Shown one piece after another: positions 55,422 through 63,375 of a DNA stretch of 64,000 nucleotides. Positions within the stretch are counted from its first letter, which is position 1; the number at the start of each line of letters is the position of its first letter. The position numbers and the translations under genes were made by a program. The notes below the pieces were generated by a model. That model saw only the letters and a list, made by a program, of their open reading frames with translations. It was not told where the DNA came from and ran no database searches. This DNA is from Micromonospora humi. Its GTDB lineage: Bacteria > Actinomycetota > Actinomycetes > Mycobacteriales > Micromonosporaceae. The stretch spans positions 62,001 through 126,000 of the forward strand of contig NZ_FMDM01000005.1 of NCBI RefSeq assembly GCF_900090105.1, written 5' to 3'.

Positions 55422-56616
55422 TCTCGCGGACCAGGGGGCAGGACATGCAGCGGGGGCCGCCGCGGCCGGAGCCCAGCTCCGAGCCGGCGATGGCGATCAC
55501 CTCGATGCCGGCCCGCTCCAGCTGCGCGTTGGTCTCCACGTTGCGCTCGTAGCCGACGCAGAGACGCGGCGCGAGGGCGAGCGTGTTGTTGCCGTCGTCC
55601 CACTGCTCGCGTTCGGCGGTGACCGGGTCGAGGCCGGTGTCGATCACCCGGAGCTGGTCGAGGTCCATCGCGTCGGCGGCGGCCCGCAGGAACGGGGCCG
55701 GGCCGTCGACCCGCGGCTCGCCGTCGGGGCCGGCGACGACGGTGTACGCGGACAGCTCGCTGGCGATGTTCGGATACATCAGCACGGCGTCCACGTCGAC
55801 CATCGTGCAGACGGTGTCCAGGTGCATGGTGGCGCGTTCCTGGGCGATCGGCACCACCAGGATGGTGTGCGCCAGCCCGGCGGCGAAGACCTGCCGGGCC
55901 AGCCGCTCGGCGCCGGCCGGGGTGGTGCGTTCGCCGACGCCGACGGCGAGCACACCCGGCGCGAGCAGCAGCACGTCGCCGCCCTCCAGGTGCTCCAGCT
56001 CCGGGTGGTAGACGAACTCGGTGCCGACGAAGCGCGGGTGGTAGCGGTAGATCGCGTCGGTCAGCGTGGTCTCCCGCCGCCGCGCCGGCATGGCCAGGCT
56101 GGTGACGCCGACCCGGTCGCCGATCCACACCGACGAGTCGCGGGTGAAGAGCAGATTGGGCAGCGGGTCGATGACGAAGTCGTGCCGGTCCATCAGCGTC
56201 CAGACCAGACCGCCCGGCCGCTCGGCGCCGATCCGCAGCTCCTCGTGCGCGAGACCGGCGATGAACACGTCCGCCAGGGCGGCCGGATCGAGGTACGCGA
56301 GGTGGTCGGCGACCCGGGCGCGCAGGGTGTCGCCGAGGCGGCGGGACCGCAGCACCTGCTCGGTCAGTTCGGTCCTGGCGTCCGGCACGGCGAGCGTCTC
56401 GGCCAACAGGTCGGCCAGGTAGAGCACCTCGACGCCGCGCGAGCGGAGGGCCGCCGCGAACGCGTCGTGCTCCTCCTGCGCGCGTCCCACCCATGGGATA
56501 GCGTCGAAGAGCAGGGAGTCGTTGTTGCGTGGGGTGAGGCGGGCGAGTTCCGGTCCCGGGCGGTGCAGCAGCACCGTGCCGAGTCGGGCCACTTCGCTGT
56601 CCACGTAGTGCGTCAC
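55402..56616 (-). CDS. arcA: arginine deiminase
   Basis: A 404-residue guanidine-modifying enzyme. [27 protein letters not shown] is the signature N-terminus (LLFDDI-like). [20 protein letters not shown] (catalytic His and Asp) and [11 protein letters not shown] (catalytic Cys) complete the active site. It converts arginine to citrulline and ammonia. No arcB or arcC genes are nearby, so a full fermentative pathway is not evident. GTG 56616 lies 6 nt after TAGGCT. The C-terminal tail GGAPA and stop come from REP copy 4. Confidence 0.92.
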   Translation of the reverse strand: MTHYVDSEVARLGTVLLHRPGPELARLTPRNNDSLLFDAIPWVGRAQEEHDAFAAALRSRGVEVLYLADLLAETLAVPDARTELTEQVLRSRRLGDTLRARVADHLAYLDPAALADVFIAGLAHEELRIGAERPGGLVWTLMDRHDFVIDPLPNLLFTRDSSVWIGDRVGVTSLAMPARRRETTLTDAIYRYHPRFVGTEFVYHPELEHLEGGDVLLLAPGVLAVGVGERTTPAGAERLARQVFAAGLAHTILVVPIAQERATMHLDTVCTMVDVDAVLMYPNIASELSAYTVVAGPDGEPRVDGPAPFLRAAADAMDLDQLRVIDTGLDPVTAEREQWDDGNNTLALAPRLCVGYERNVETNAQLERAGIEVIAIAGSELGSGRGGPRCMSCPLVREKGGAPA

Positions 56617-56622
56617 CCCCGC

Positions 56623-56628
56623 AGCCTA
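56623..56628 (-). promoter_or_regulatory. -10 box of a leaderless promoter (arcA)
   Basis: TAGGCT on the minus strand, 6 nt before GTG 56616. Confidence 0.55.
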
Positions 56629-56778
56629 GGGCAGGCTTCCGCACCATCCGGAAAAGAAGTGTGAATGAATATGGCATTCATCCACACTCATTCCGGCGGT
56701 CCAACTTGCCGAGACCCCGGGTGCGCAACGTAGGGTAGTGGAGACATAACTTCGAGAGACCTTTTGCCGGAGGTCGCG

Positions 56779-57513
56779 ATGACTGTCTTTCCCGCTCGTC
56801 GGGCCGTACCGAGCCGGGCACTGCCGCCCCGCGCGGCGCATCCCCGGGTCGAGGCCACGTCGGTGCTCGAACCGGCCCGACCGTCCCCCCTGGAGTGGGC
56901 CCGCCGTCGGCGGGCCGACCGGGGCGCCCGCCGGTTGGAGGCCGCCGGGGCCCGCGCCCTCGGGCAGCTCGACCACCTCGGTCCCGCCTGGCACGTCATC
57001 GAGTGGCCCCGGACGGACCCGGCCGACGCGCTGTTCGACCACGCCGAGGACGACCGCGCCGGGTTCCTCGCGATCGGGCCGAGCGGGCTCTTCGCGGTCA
57101 CCATCGCCGACCACGGCCGGGCCCGGGTGCTGGTCGCCGGTGACGTCGTGCAGATCAACGGCAAGCGTCCGCCCTACGTGGCCGAGGCGCGTCGCGACGC
57201 CAAGCGGGCCAGCAAGGCGCTCTCCGACGCGGTCGGCCTGCCGATCCCGGTGACGCCGGTGCTGACCTTCGTCGGCTCCGGCGTCATCAGCGTCTACGGC
57301 CTGCCGAAGGACTGCCTCATGGCCACCCACCGGGAGCTGGACCGGCTGCTCGTGGCCGCCGGCAACCGGATCACCCCGGCCACCGCCGAGAAGCTGTCCC
57401 GGGTCGCCCAGGCACCGTCGACGTGGCTGAACGGCACGTACCGTCCATCCGCCGACTACCGGTGGTATGACGAGGGCCGAACGGCCGCTGACAAGCGGGC
57501 CGCCCGGCGGTAA
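56779..57513 (+). CDS. NERD-like (nuclease-related domain) protein, degenerate
   Basis: A 244-residue soluble protein. A basic N-terminus (LEWARRRRADRGARRLEAAG) precedes a NERD-like core: LGPAWHVIEWPR, FLAIGPSGLFAVTIAD, VVQINGKRP and VTPVLTFVGSGV. The DxKN-type catalytic strand expected in NERD nucleases reads VTIADHG here, so activity is doubtful. ATG 56779 follows CCGGAGG. Function unknown. Confidence 0.62.
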   Translation: MTVFPARRAVPSRALPPRAAHPRVEATSVLEPARPSPLEWARRRRADRGARRLEAAGARALGQLDHLGPAWHVIEWPRTDPADALFDHAEDDRAGFLAIGPSGLFAVTIADHGRARVLVAGDVVQINGKRPPYVAEARRDAKRASKALSDAVGLPIPVTPVLTFVGSGVISVYGLPKDCLMATHRELDRLLVAAGNRITPATAEKLSRVAQAPSTWLNGTYRPSADYRWYDEGRTAADKRAARR

Positions 57514-57744
57514 CGTCTCCGACGACGCCACGCGGTCCACGACACCGCCCCCGACCGGTTCGTCGGTCCGCGTCGTCGCTGGCCGCCCGACCCCCCGGGG
57601 CTCCCGCCGCACCGACGCACGTCCCCGGCCACCGAGCCGCCCGGCCCTCGGGCGGCGGCGGAGACCGGGAAACGCAGCGCGGCCGGAAGGTCGCCGTGCC
57701 GACCGGCTAGCGTGGACGGACCGTCGGTGTACATAGGAGGCGCG
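57514..57744 (+). promoter_or_regulatory. intergenic region with a promoter for the PAS-like gene
   Basis: 231 bp of very GC-rich sequence without a convincing gene. TAGCGT (57709-57714) is a -10 candidate, followed by a leader with AGGAGG (57735-57740) before GTG 57745. Confidence 0.4.
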
Positions 57745-58200
57745 GTGGCCCACGTCGAGCTCTCACTCTCGGAAGTGTTCGCGTCCCCGACCGAGACACC
57801 CGCCGAGCAGGAGACCGACAACTTCACGCAGTGGTCCGGGACGGTCTCCCGGGCCGCCGAGCCGTGCCTGCTGATCGACGCCGACACCACAGTGGTGGCC
57901 ATCTCCTCGTCCGGCTGCGACCTGCTCTGCCTCGGCGCGCCGGAGGACGTGATCGGCCTGCCGCTGCTCGAGGGCGGCCTGCGTCTGGTCGACTTCACCG
58001 CCAGCCCGAGCGAGCTGACCGAGCAGGAGACCGACAAGATCCCCCCGCTGCTCGCGCTCCTCTCCGGCCGGCTCGCCCGCGGGCTGCTCCGGGTGCAGGG
58101 GCCCGGCTCCGACGCCGGCACCACGGTGGACGCGATCTCCACCCCGGTGCTCACCGGGTCCGCGGTCGCCGGCTCGCTGACCTTCTTCTCCGTGCTCTGA
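57745..58200 (+). CDS. small PAS-like domain protein
   Basis: A 151-residue soluble protein. The central part (AEPCLLIDADTTVVAISSSGCDLL, then VIGLPLLEGGLRLVDF) follows the PAS core pattern. No output domain is attached. GTG 57745 is preceded by AGGAGG with 4-nt spacing. It may bind a ligand or a partner kinase such as the PAS histidine kinase at 52450, but no direct evidence exists. Confidence 0.66.
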   Translation: MAHVELSLSEVFASPTETPAEQETDNFTQWSGTVSRAAEPCLLIDADTTVVAISSSGCDLLCLGAPEDVIGLPLLEGGLRLVDFTASPSELTEQETDKIPPLLALLSGRLARGLLRVQGPGSDAGTTVDAISTPVLTGSAVAGSLTFFSVL

Positions 58201-58311
58201 GGCGGCCCGGGCATCGGGTCGAGCACCCGGCTTCACCCGATCGGACGGGCCTCCTACGATGGGCTCGGCCCCCGGGCCATGACGACGCCCGTCGATGTCG
58301 AGGACTGCATC

Positions 58312-58821
58312 GTGCCCCGCACCCCGCCCCTGACGGCGACGCTGCTCGCGCTGCTCGCGCTCACCGCCTGCGGCCGGCCGCCCGAGCTGCGTGAGCCGCC
58401 CGCCGGCACCGAAGGCCCGCGTCCCACCGCGTCGGCCACGCCGTCCGCCGCCACCCCGACCATGCCGGCCACCCCGAGCGCGCCGGCCGTCCCGTCCGCG
58501 CCGACCGCCCCGGCACCCGACCCGGCCGCCACACCCTGCCGGGGCGCCCCGTCGGGAAGCCGGATCGTCACCCTGCTGCGCGGCTCCGCCGACGTGCTCC
58601 CCCGGAACGTGCGGGTGACGCTCCGGACCGGGCCGCTCTGCGCCGAGGGCTGGCACTACACCGTGCTGGCGGTCGCCGGGCACGAGGAACTCCAGGTGGT
58701 CACCCGGGGCCGCACGCCCACCCTGGTCACCGCCGGCACGGACGTCTGCGGCGTCGAGGTGCGGGCCACCGCGCCGGCGGGCATCCGCACCCTGGCCTGC
58801 GACGGCATCCCGGGTGCGTAG
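58312..58821 (+). CDS. secreted lipoprotein of unknown function
   Basis: 169 residues from GTG 58312, chosen because it gives a proper lipoprotein signal (LLALLALTAC, Cys near 24) and has GAGGA 7 nt upstream; ATG 58279 would add 11 residues. A Thr/Pro/Ala linker (about 35-75) leads to a small domain of about 90 residues with four Cys, probably two disulfides (PCRGAP, PLCAEG, VCGVEV and LACDGI). No family recognised. Confidence 0.7.
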   Translation: MPRTPPLTATLLALLALTACGRPPELREPPAGTEGPRPTASATPSAATPTMPATPSAPAVPSAPTAPAPDPAATPCRGAPSGSRIVTLLRGSADVLPRNVRVTLRTGPLCAEGWHYTVLAVAGHEELQVVTRGRTPTLVTAGTDVCGVEVRATAPAGIRTLACDGIPGA

Positions 58822-58824
58822 GCT
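58819..58824 (+). promoter_or_regulatory. -10 box of a leaderless promoter (pheA)
   Basis: TAGGCT, 7 nt before ATG 58832; its TAG is the stop codon of the lipoprotein gene. Confidence 0.5.
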
Positions 58825-58831
58825 GGTCGCC

Positions 58832-59788
58832 ATGCCGGGAACACCGCCCACCCGCTTCGTCTACCTCGGCCCCGAGGGCACCTTCGCCGAACAGGCACTC
58901 CGGACCGTGCCGGCCGCCGAACGGGGCGACCGCACGCCGGCCCGCAGCGTGGGCGAGGCGCTCGACGCCGTACGGGCCGGGGATGCCGACGCCGCGCTGG
59001 TGCCGCTGGAGAACTCCATCGGCGGCGCGGTCGGGGTGACGCTCGACGAACTGGCCGAGGGCGACCCGCTGGTGATCACCCGGGAGGTGGTCCTGCCGGT
59101 GGAGTTCGTGCTCGCCGGCCGGGCCGGTGTCTCGCCGGCCTCGGTGCGCAGCGTCGCCGCCCACCCGCAGGCGTCCACCCAGTGCCGCGGCTGGCTCCGC
59201 GACCACCTGCCCGATGCCACAGTGGTCGACGTGCTCTCCAACGGCGCCGCCGCGGCCGGCGCGGCGAACGGCGAGTACGACGCCGCCGTCTGCGCCCCGA
59301 TCGGCGCCGCCCGGCACCGGCTGACCGTCCTCGCCGACAAGATCGCCGATCACCCCGACGCGGTGACCCGGTTCGCGCTGGTGTCCCGCCCCGGGCCGCC
59401 CCCGCCGCCGACCGGCGACGACCTCACCTCGCTGGCGGTCTACATCGCGCACGACCGGGTGGGTGCGCTGCTGTCCGTGCTCATGGAACTGGCCGTACGC
59501 GGGGTGAACCTGACCCGGATCGAGTCCCGCCCGACCGGCGAGGCGCTCGGGCGGTACGTGTTCTTCCTGGACTGCACCGGGCACGTCGCCGACGTCCGCC
59601 TCGGCGAGGCGCTGCGCGGCCTGCGCCGGGTCTGCGCCGACGTGCGCTTCCTCGGGTCGTACCCCCGGCACCGCTGGAGCCCGGCGGCGAGCGACCGGCC
59701 GACGCCCGCGCCGGCCGGTCTCTCCGACGCCGACTGGGCCGACGCGGCGGCCTGGCTGGCCCGGCTACGCGCCGGCGAACTGAGCTGA
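58832..59788 (+). CDS. pheA: prephenate dehydratase
   Basis: 318 residues. The catalytic domain (about 1-190) starts YLGPEGTFAEQAL and includes VPLENSIGG, NGEYDAAVCAP and the active-site Thr-Arg-Phe in DAVTRFALV. The ACT regulatory domain (about 200-280) has LLSVLMELAVRGVNLTRIESRP, the phenylalanine-binding ESRP. It converts prephenate to phenylpyruvate, with feedback by Phe. A 40-residue helical tail is extra. ATG 58832 is preferred over GTG 58814, whose codons overlap the promoter. In many actinomycetes pheA lies near serS and the replication origin. Confidence 0.93.
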   Translation: MPGTPPTRFVYLGPEGTFAEQALRTVPAAERGDRTPARSVGEALDAVRAGDADAALVPLENSIGGAVGVTLDELAEGDPLVITREVVLPVEFVLAGRAGVSPASVRSVAAHPQASTQCRGWLRDHLPDATVVDVLSNGAAAAGAANGEYDAAVCAPIGAARHRLTVLADKIADHPDAVTRFALVSRPGPPPPPTGDDLTSLAVYIAHDRVGALLSVLMELAVRGVNLTRIESRPTGEALGRYVFFLDCTGHVADVRLGEALRGLRRVCADVRFLGSYPRHRWSPAASDRPTPAPAGLSDADWADAAAWLARLRAGELS

Positions 59789-59827
59789 CCGGGCCGGGTG
59801 TGCCCCCCAGGGACGCACCCGGCCCGG
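59789..59827. terminator. bidirectional hairpin terminator
   Basis: A perfect 12-bp stem (59789-59800 with 59816-59827) and 15-nt loop, starting directly at the pheA stop codon and shared with the convergent AIM24 gene. Confidence 0.82.
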
Positions 59828-59831
59828 GCGG

Positions 59832-60557
59832 TCACTGGAGCAGGCCGCCGAGCAGGCCACCCTGCTGTTGCTGCTGGGCACCGCTGCCGGCCACCGGCGG
59901 CTCCTCGGAGGGCTGCACCACGACGAAGCCCTGACCGGCGAAGCTCATCGTGAACGCCTCGCCGGTGCTGCGGCCGAGCAGCGTGCCGAGGCCGAGCTGC
60001 TCGGCCCGGTGGTAGCCGGTCTGCAGGTTGGCCGACCAGCAGACCGCGGCCTGCGGGTCGACGTACGTCGGCGCGTCCACGTTCAGCACCACCGGGGTGC
60101 CCTTGGTGGTGACCGCGATCCGGCCGTGCCCGGTGAAGACGCAGTTGAACAGGCCGGCGGAGGACGCCATGCCCATGCCGCTGACCATCTTGATGTCGTA
60201 CTGGAGGGTGGAGTCGAAGGCGAGCACGCTGGAGCCGTTGATGGACAGGGCGTCGCCGGGCTCCAGGTCGATGACGTGCACGTCCTTGGCGGCCTCGGCG
60301 AGGAAGACGTCGCCCCGGCCGGAGAGCTTCATCAGCGGCACGCCCTCGCCGGTGAGCCGCTGCTTGATGAACTTGCCGATGCCGCCGGAGCCGAGGGCCT
60401 GGAACTGCACCTGGCCCTGGTAGGCGACCATCGACCCGACGCGGGCCATCGCCTCGCCGTTCAGCTCGATCTTCAGCATCTTGGAGTTCTGCAGCCGCAT
60501 GCCCGGCTGCTGGGACTCCTTCTCGAGGTTCGCCGCGGAGAACAGCTCGCTGCGCAT
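59832..60557 (-). CDS. AIM24-family protein
   Basis: A 241-residue protein of the AIM24/TIGR00266 beta-rich fold. Landmarks: VGSMVAYQGQVQFQALGSGG, LSGRGDVFLAEAAKDV, GDALSINGSSVLAFD, and the end EAFTMSFAGQGFVVVQPSEEPP. The C-terminus is a Gln-rich tail (QQQQQGGLLGGLLQ). No signal or membrane helix. Bacterial members have unknown function; TerD-like and membrane-associated roles have been suggested. ATG 60557 follows AGGAGG. Confidence 0.85.
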   Translation of the reverse strand: MRSELFSAANLEKESQQPGMRLQNSKMLKIELNGEAMARVGSMVAYQGQVQFQALGSGGIGKFIKQRLTGEGVPLMKLSGRGDVFLAEAAKDVHVIDLEPGDALSINGSSVLAFDSTLQYDIKMVSGMGMASSAGLFNCVFTGHGRIAVTTKGTPVVLNVDAPTYVDPQAAVCWSANLQTGYHRAEQLGLGTLLGRSTGEAFTMSFAGQGFVVVQPSEEPPVAGSGAQQQQQGGLLGGLLQ

Positions 60558-60651
60558 GGGTTTTCCTCCTGCATCGGGATGTGCCTGCACCGGAGGTTAG
60601 GGGACGGGCGCAACCGCGGGGATCGGCCGAGCGGGGGCGGCCGGGACCCGG

Positions 60652-61002
60652 TCAGCCCCAGCCCAGAGCGTGCAGCCGCTCGTCGTCGATGCCGAAGTGG
60701 TGGGCGATCTCGTGCACCACGGTCACCGCTACCTCGTCGACGACGTCGTCGTCGGTGTCGCAGATCGCCAGGATCGGGTTCCGGTAGATCAGGATGCGGT
60801 CGGGCAGCACACCGGCGTAGTCCCAGCCGCGCGTAGTGAGCGCGTGCCCCTCGTAGAGCCCGAGCAGGTTCTCGCCGGGCGGCGGATCGTCCTCGACCAG
60901 GATGACCACGTTGCTCATCAGCCCGAGCAGTTCCTCGGGCACCTCGTCGAGCGCCTCACCGACCAGCTCCTCGAACCGGTCCCGGCTCATCTCCACGGCC
61001 AC
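60652..61002 (-). CDS. metallopeptidase family protein (minimal zincin)
   Basis: A 116-residue protein of the DUF1025/zincin type. VTVVHEIAHHFGID contains HExxH with a following conserved Gly and Asp, and RDRFEELVGEALDEVPEEL opens the family. DRILIYRNPI is also conserved. Catalytic peptidase activity has not been shown for most members. GTG 61002 is used; an internal ATG at 60990 is possible. No signal peptide, so it is cytosolic. Confidence 0.85.
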   Translation of the reverse strand: MAVEMSRDRFEELVGEALDEVPEELLGLMSNVVILVEDDPPPGENLLGLYEGHALTTRGWDYAGVLPDRILIYRNPILAICDTDDDVVDEVAVTVVHEIAHHFGIDDERLHALGWG

Positions 61003-61034
61003 GCCGCCCGGTCACTCCCTCACGATCGGCACGC

Positions 61035-61073
61035 GGCACGGCGAGGGCGCCCGCAGGGCGCCCCCGCCGTGCC
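61035..61073 (-). terminator. hairpin terminator after the OsmC gene
   Basis: GGCACGGCG-A-GGGCGCC pairs with GGCGCCC-C-CGCCGTGCC around a small loop, with only one mismatch. It lies 9 bp past the osmC-like stop codon and before the zincin gene. Confidence 0.75.
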
Positions 61074-61081
61074 GGGCGTGG

Positions 61082-61510
61082 TCAGGCCAGGCGGGCGGTC
61101 AGCGAGATCTGCGCGCCCGGGGAGAGCAGCCGGGAGATCGGGCAGCCCTCCTTGGCCGCCTCGGCCAGCTTGGTGAACCCGGCCTCGTCGAGACCCGGCG
61201 CCTGGCCCACGGTCTCCAGGTCGATGCGGGTCACCGTCATGCCGGCGTCGGTCTTGTCGAAGTGCACCTTGGCGGTCGTCTCCACCGACGTGCCGGTGAC
61301 GCCCGCGTCGGCGAGCTGCTTGGAGAGGGCCATCGAGAAGCAGCTCGCGTGCGCGGCGCCGATCAGCTCCTCGGGGTTCGTGCCCTCACCCTCCTCGAAG
61401 CGCGACTTGAAGGAGTAGTTGCCGGACAGGCCGCCCTTGCCGGTGCGGACGGTGCCCGAGCCCTCGGCGAGGTCGCCCTGCCAACGAGCGGAAGCGGTAC
61501 GGATAGGCAT
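61082..61510 (-). CDS. OsmC-family organic hydroperoxide reductase
   Basis: 142 residues. The two peroxidatic/resolving cysteines are in AAHASCFSMALS and KEGCPISRLL, the OsmC pattern. TNPEELIGAAHASC is the classic family line. It detoxifies organic hydroperoxides using dithiol reductants. ATG 61510 starts MPIRTASARWQGDLAEGSG, the usual OsmC N-terminus. No OhrR-type regulator is adjacent. Confidence 0.9.
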   Translation of the reverse strand: MPIRTASARWQGDLAEGSGTVRTGKGGLSGNYSFKSRFEEGEGTNPEELIGAAHASCFSMALSKQLADAGVTGTSVETTAKVHFDKTDAGMTVTRIDLETVGQAPGLDEAGFTKLAEAAKEGCPISRLLSPGAQISLTARLA

Positions 61511-61630
61511 GGCACCGACGCTAACCGAAAGCGGGCCGCCCCGCACCGCCCGGCCGGATCGCGCTCCCGGTGACCGGGCGCCGGTTGTGCCATGATTCGA
61601 CGCAGGCCCGCCGACGCCGAAGGGTGGCCG

Positions 61631-62377
61631 ATGTCGCAGGATCTCCCGATTCCCAGACAGGACAACCGCTCCGACGGCACCACGGTGGTGGAGTGGGGCG
61701 ACACCGACGCCGAGGCGACCTCGTCCGGTCGGGTGGGCCGGTCGCTGGCCGGACTGGGCCGCGACCACCGCCTGCCGCCGGTGCTCGCCGGGCTCGGCGC
61801 GGTCGCCGTGCTCGCCTCGCTGATCGGCGAGTGGCTGGTGATCACCGTGCCGAACGAGGGTGAGGACGGGAACACCACGTTCCGGTTGCCCAGCGGCGTC
61901 GCCGAGATCGGCGGCTTCGGCGCCGCGTACCTCGTGGGTCTGCTCGGCCTGTCGGTAGCGGTGGCGCTGGCGTTGCGCGGCGCTCCGGCGGTGCGTCAGC
62001 ACGCCCGGATCGCCGGGCTGGGCCTCGCGGCGACCCTGCTCGGCGTGCTGGTCGCGGCCGCCGCCTCCCTGCAACAGCTCGCCCGGCGCGTCCTGTTCTT
62101 CCCGACCGAGCAGCGCCTCCAGGTCGAGCACGGCCGCGGCCTGGTCACCGCGTTCGTCGCCGTCGCGCTGCTGGGGGCCACGCTGCACCTGGCCGGGCGG
62201 GTCGGGGACCGCGCCACCGACGACCGGGCGGACGCCGACGCGGCGCCGGACGACGGGGAGCCGGACGACCGGCGCGCCCGGCGCCGGCGGAGCCGGGACG
62301 ACGAGGTGCCGGCGGGCCCGGCCGACCTCACGGTGGAGCCGACGGTGCCGTTCGCCGGCCCGGAACGCTCCCGCTGA
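61631..62377 (+). CDS. four-helix membrane protein of unknown function
   Basis: 248 residues. An acidic cytosolic N-terminus (about 1-50) is followed by four membrane helices (about 55-78, 98-120, 130-152 and 170-190). The highly charged tail (RRARRRRSRDDE and many Asp) is probably cytosolic. ATG 61631 has GAAGGG upstream; ATG 61592 would add 13 residues without a good ribosome site. No family recognised. Confidence 0.66.
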   Translation: MSQDLPIPRQDNRSDGTTVVEWGDTDAEATSSGRVGRSLAGLGRDHRLPPVLAGLGAVAVLASLIGEWLVITVPNEGEDGNTTFRLPSGVAEIGGFGAAYLVGLLGLSVAVALALRGAPAVRQHARIAGLGLAATLLGVLVAAAASLQQLARRVLFFPTEQRLQVEHGRGLVTAFVAVALLGATLHLAGRVGDRATDDRADADAAPDDGEPDDRRARRRRSRDDEVPAGPADLTVEPTVPFAGPERSR

Positions 62378-62553
62378 GCGGGCCGACTCCCGTTTCCCGG
62401 CCACCGGATCGCCGCCTCGGATTCGTGGGCGATTCGCCGGAATGCCATGGTCGGCCCCGTTCGCGCGAGATACGGTTGCCTGCCCACCGTCCGGTGGCCG
62501 CGGCACCGAGGACCTGGTCGGCCGGCGTGACGGTGGCGGGCGAAGGAGGAACC

Positions 62554-63375
62554 ATGACCCGCCCGGGCCTGCCCAAGCTGATCGCCACCGACCTCGACGG
62601 CACGCTCGTCCGCAGCGACGACACCGTCTCCGCGTACACCCACGGGGTGCTGGACCGGGTGCGGGCGGCCGGGATCCCGGTCGTCGGCGCGACCGGGCGC
62701 GGACCACGACTGGCGGAGCTGAGCCGCAACGACATCCGCGCCGCCGACTTCCTGGTGATGGCCGGTGGCGGGTGGGTGGTCGACCAGAGCGACCCGGCCG
62801 GTCCGTTGGTGCTGCGCGACGAGCGCCTGCGCGGTGAGGTGCTCGCGGGCATCCTCGCCGACCTCGAGGCCGCCGTCGGCCCGCTCACCGTCATGGTGGA
62901 GGCGTCCGGCGAGCACGACGCCCCGCTCTGGGGCGACTACCACCCGAGCTGGCCCTACCCCGACCGGTTCGAGGCGCGCAGCCGGGCCGACTGCCTCTCC
63001 TGCGACGTGGTCAAGGCGTTCGCCCGGACCGAGGACCACCACGTCGACGAGCTGCTCGCGGCGGCCCGCCGGATCGTGTCGCCGGAGGTGGCCACGCTCA
63101 CCCAGGCCGGGCTCGGCTTCGTCGAGATCTGCCCGCCCGGGGTCGACAAGGCCACCGGGCTGAGCGTGGTCGCCGAGCGGCTCGGCGTGGACCCGGCCGA
63201 CGTGCTGGTCTTCGGCGACCAGCCCAACGACCTGCCGATGTTCGGCTGGGCCGGCTGGTCCCGGGTGGCGGTGGCGAACGCCCACCCGGAGCTGCGCGCC
63301 GCCGCCGACGAGATCACCCTGCGCAACGACGACGACGGCGTCGCGGTCTACCTGGACCGACTACTCTCCCGGTGA
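62554..63375 (+). CDS. HAD-superfamily Cof-type phosphatase 1
   Basis: A 273-residue HAD hydrolase, class IIB. Motif I is LIATDLDGTLVRSDD, motif II VVGATGRGP, motif III Lys in CPPGVDKATGLSVVAE, and motif IV VLVFGDQPNDLPMF. The Cof cap lies at about 85-190. It dephosphorylates sugar or nucleotide phosphates. ATG 62554 follows AAGGAGG. Its stop overlaps the start of a second HAD gene. Confidence 0.88.
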   Translation: MTRPGLPKLIATDLDGTLVRSDDTVSAYTHGVLDRVRAAGIPVVGATGRGPRLAELSRNDIRAADFLVMAGGGWVVDQSDPAGPLVLRDERLRGEVLAGILADLEAAVGPLTVMVEASGEHDAPLWGDYHPSWPYPDRFEARSRADCLSCDVVKAFARTEDHHVDELLAAARRIVSPEVATLTQAGLGFVEICPPGVDKATGLSVVAERLGVDPADVLVFGDQPNDLPMFGWAGWSRVAVANAHPELRAAADEITLRNDDDGVAVYLDRLLSR

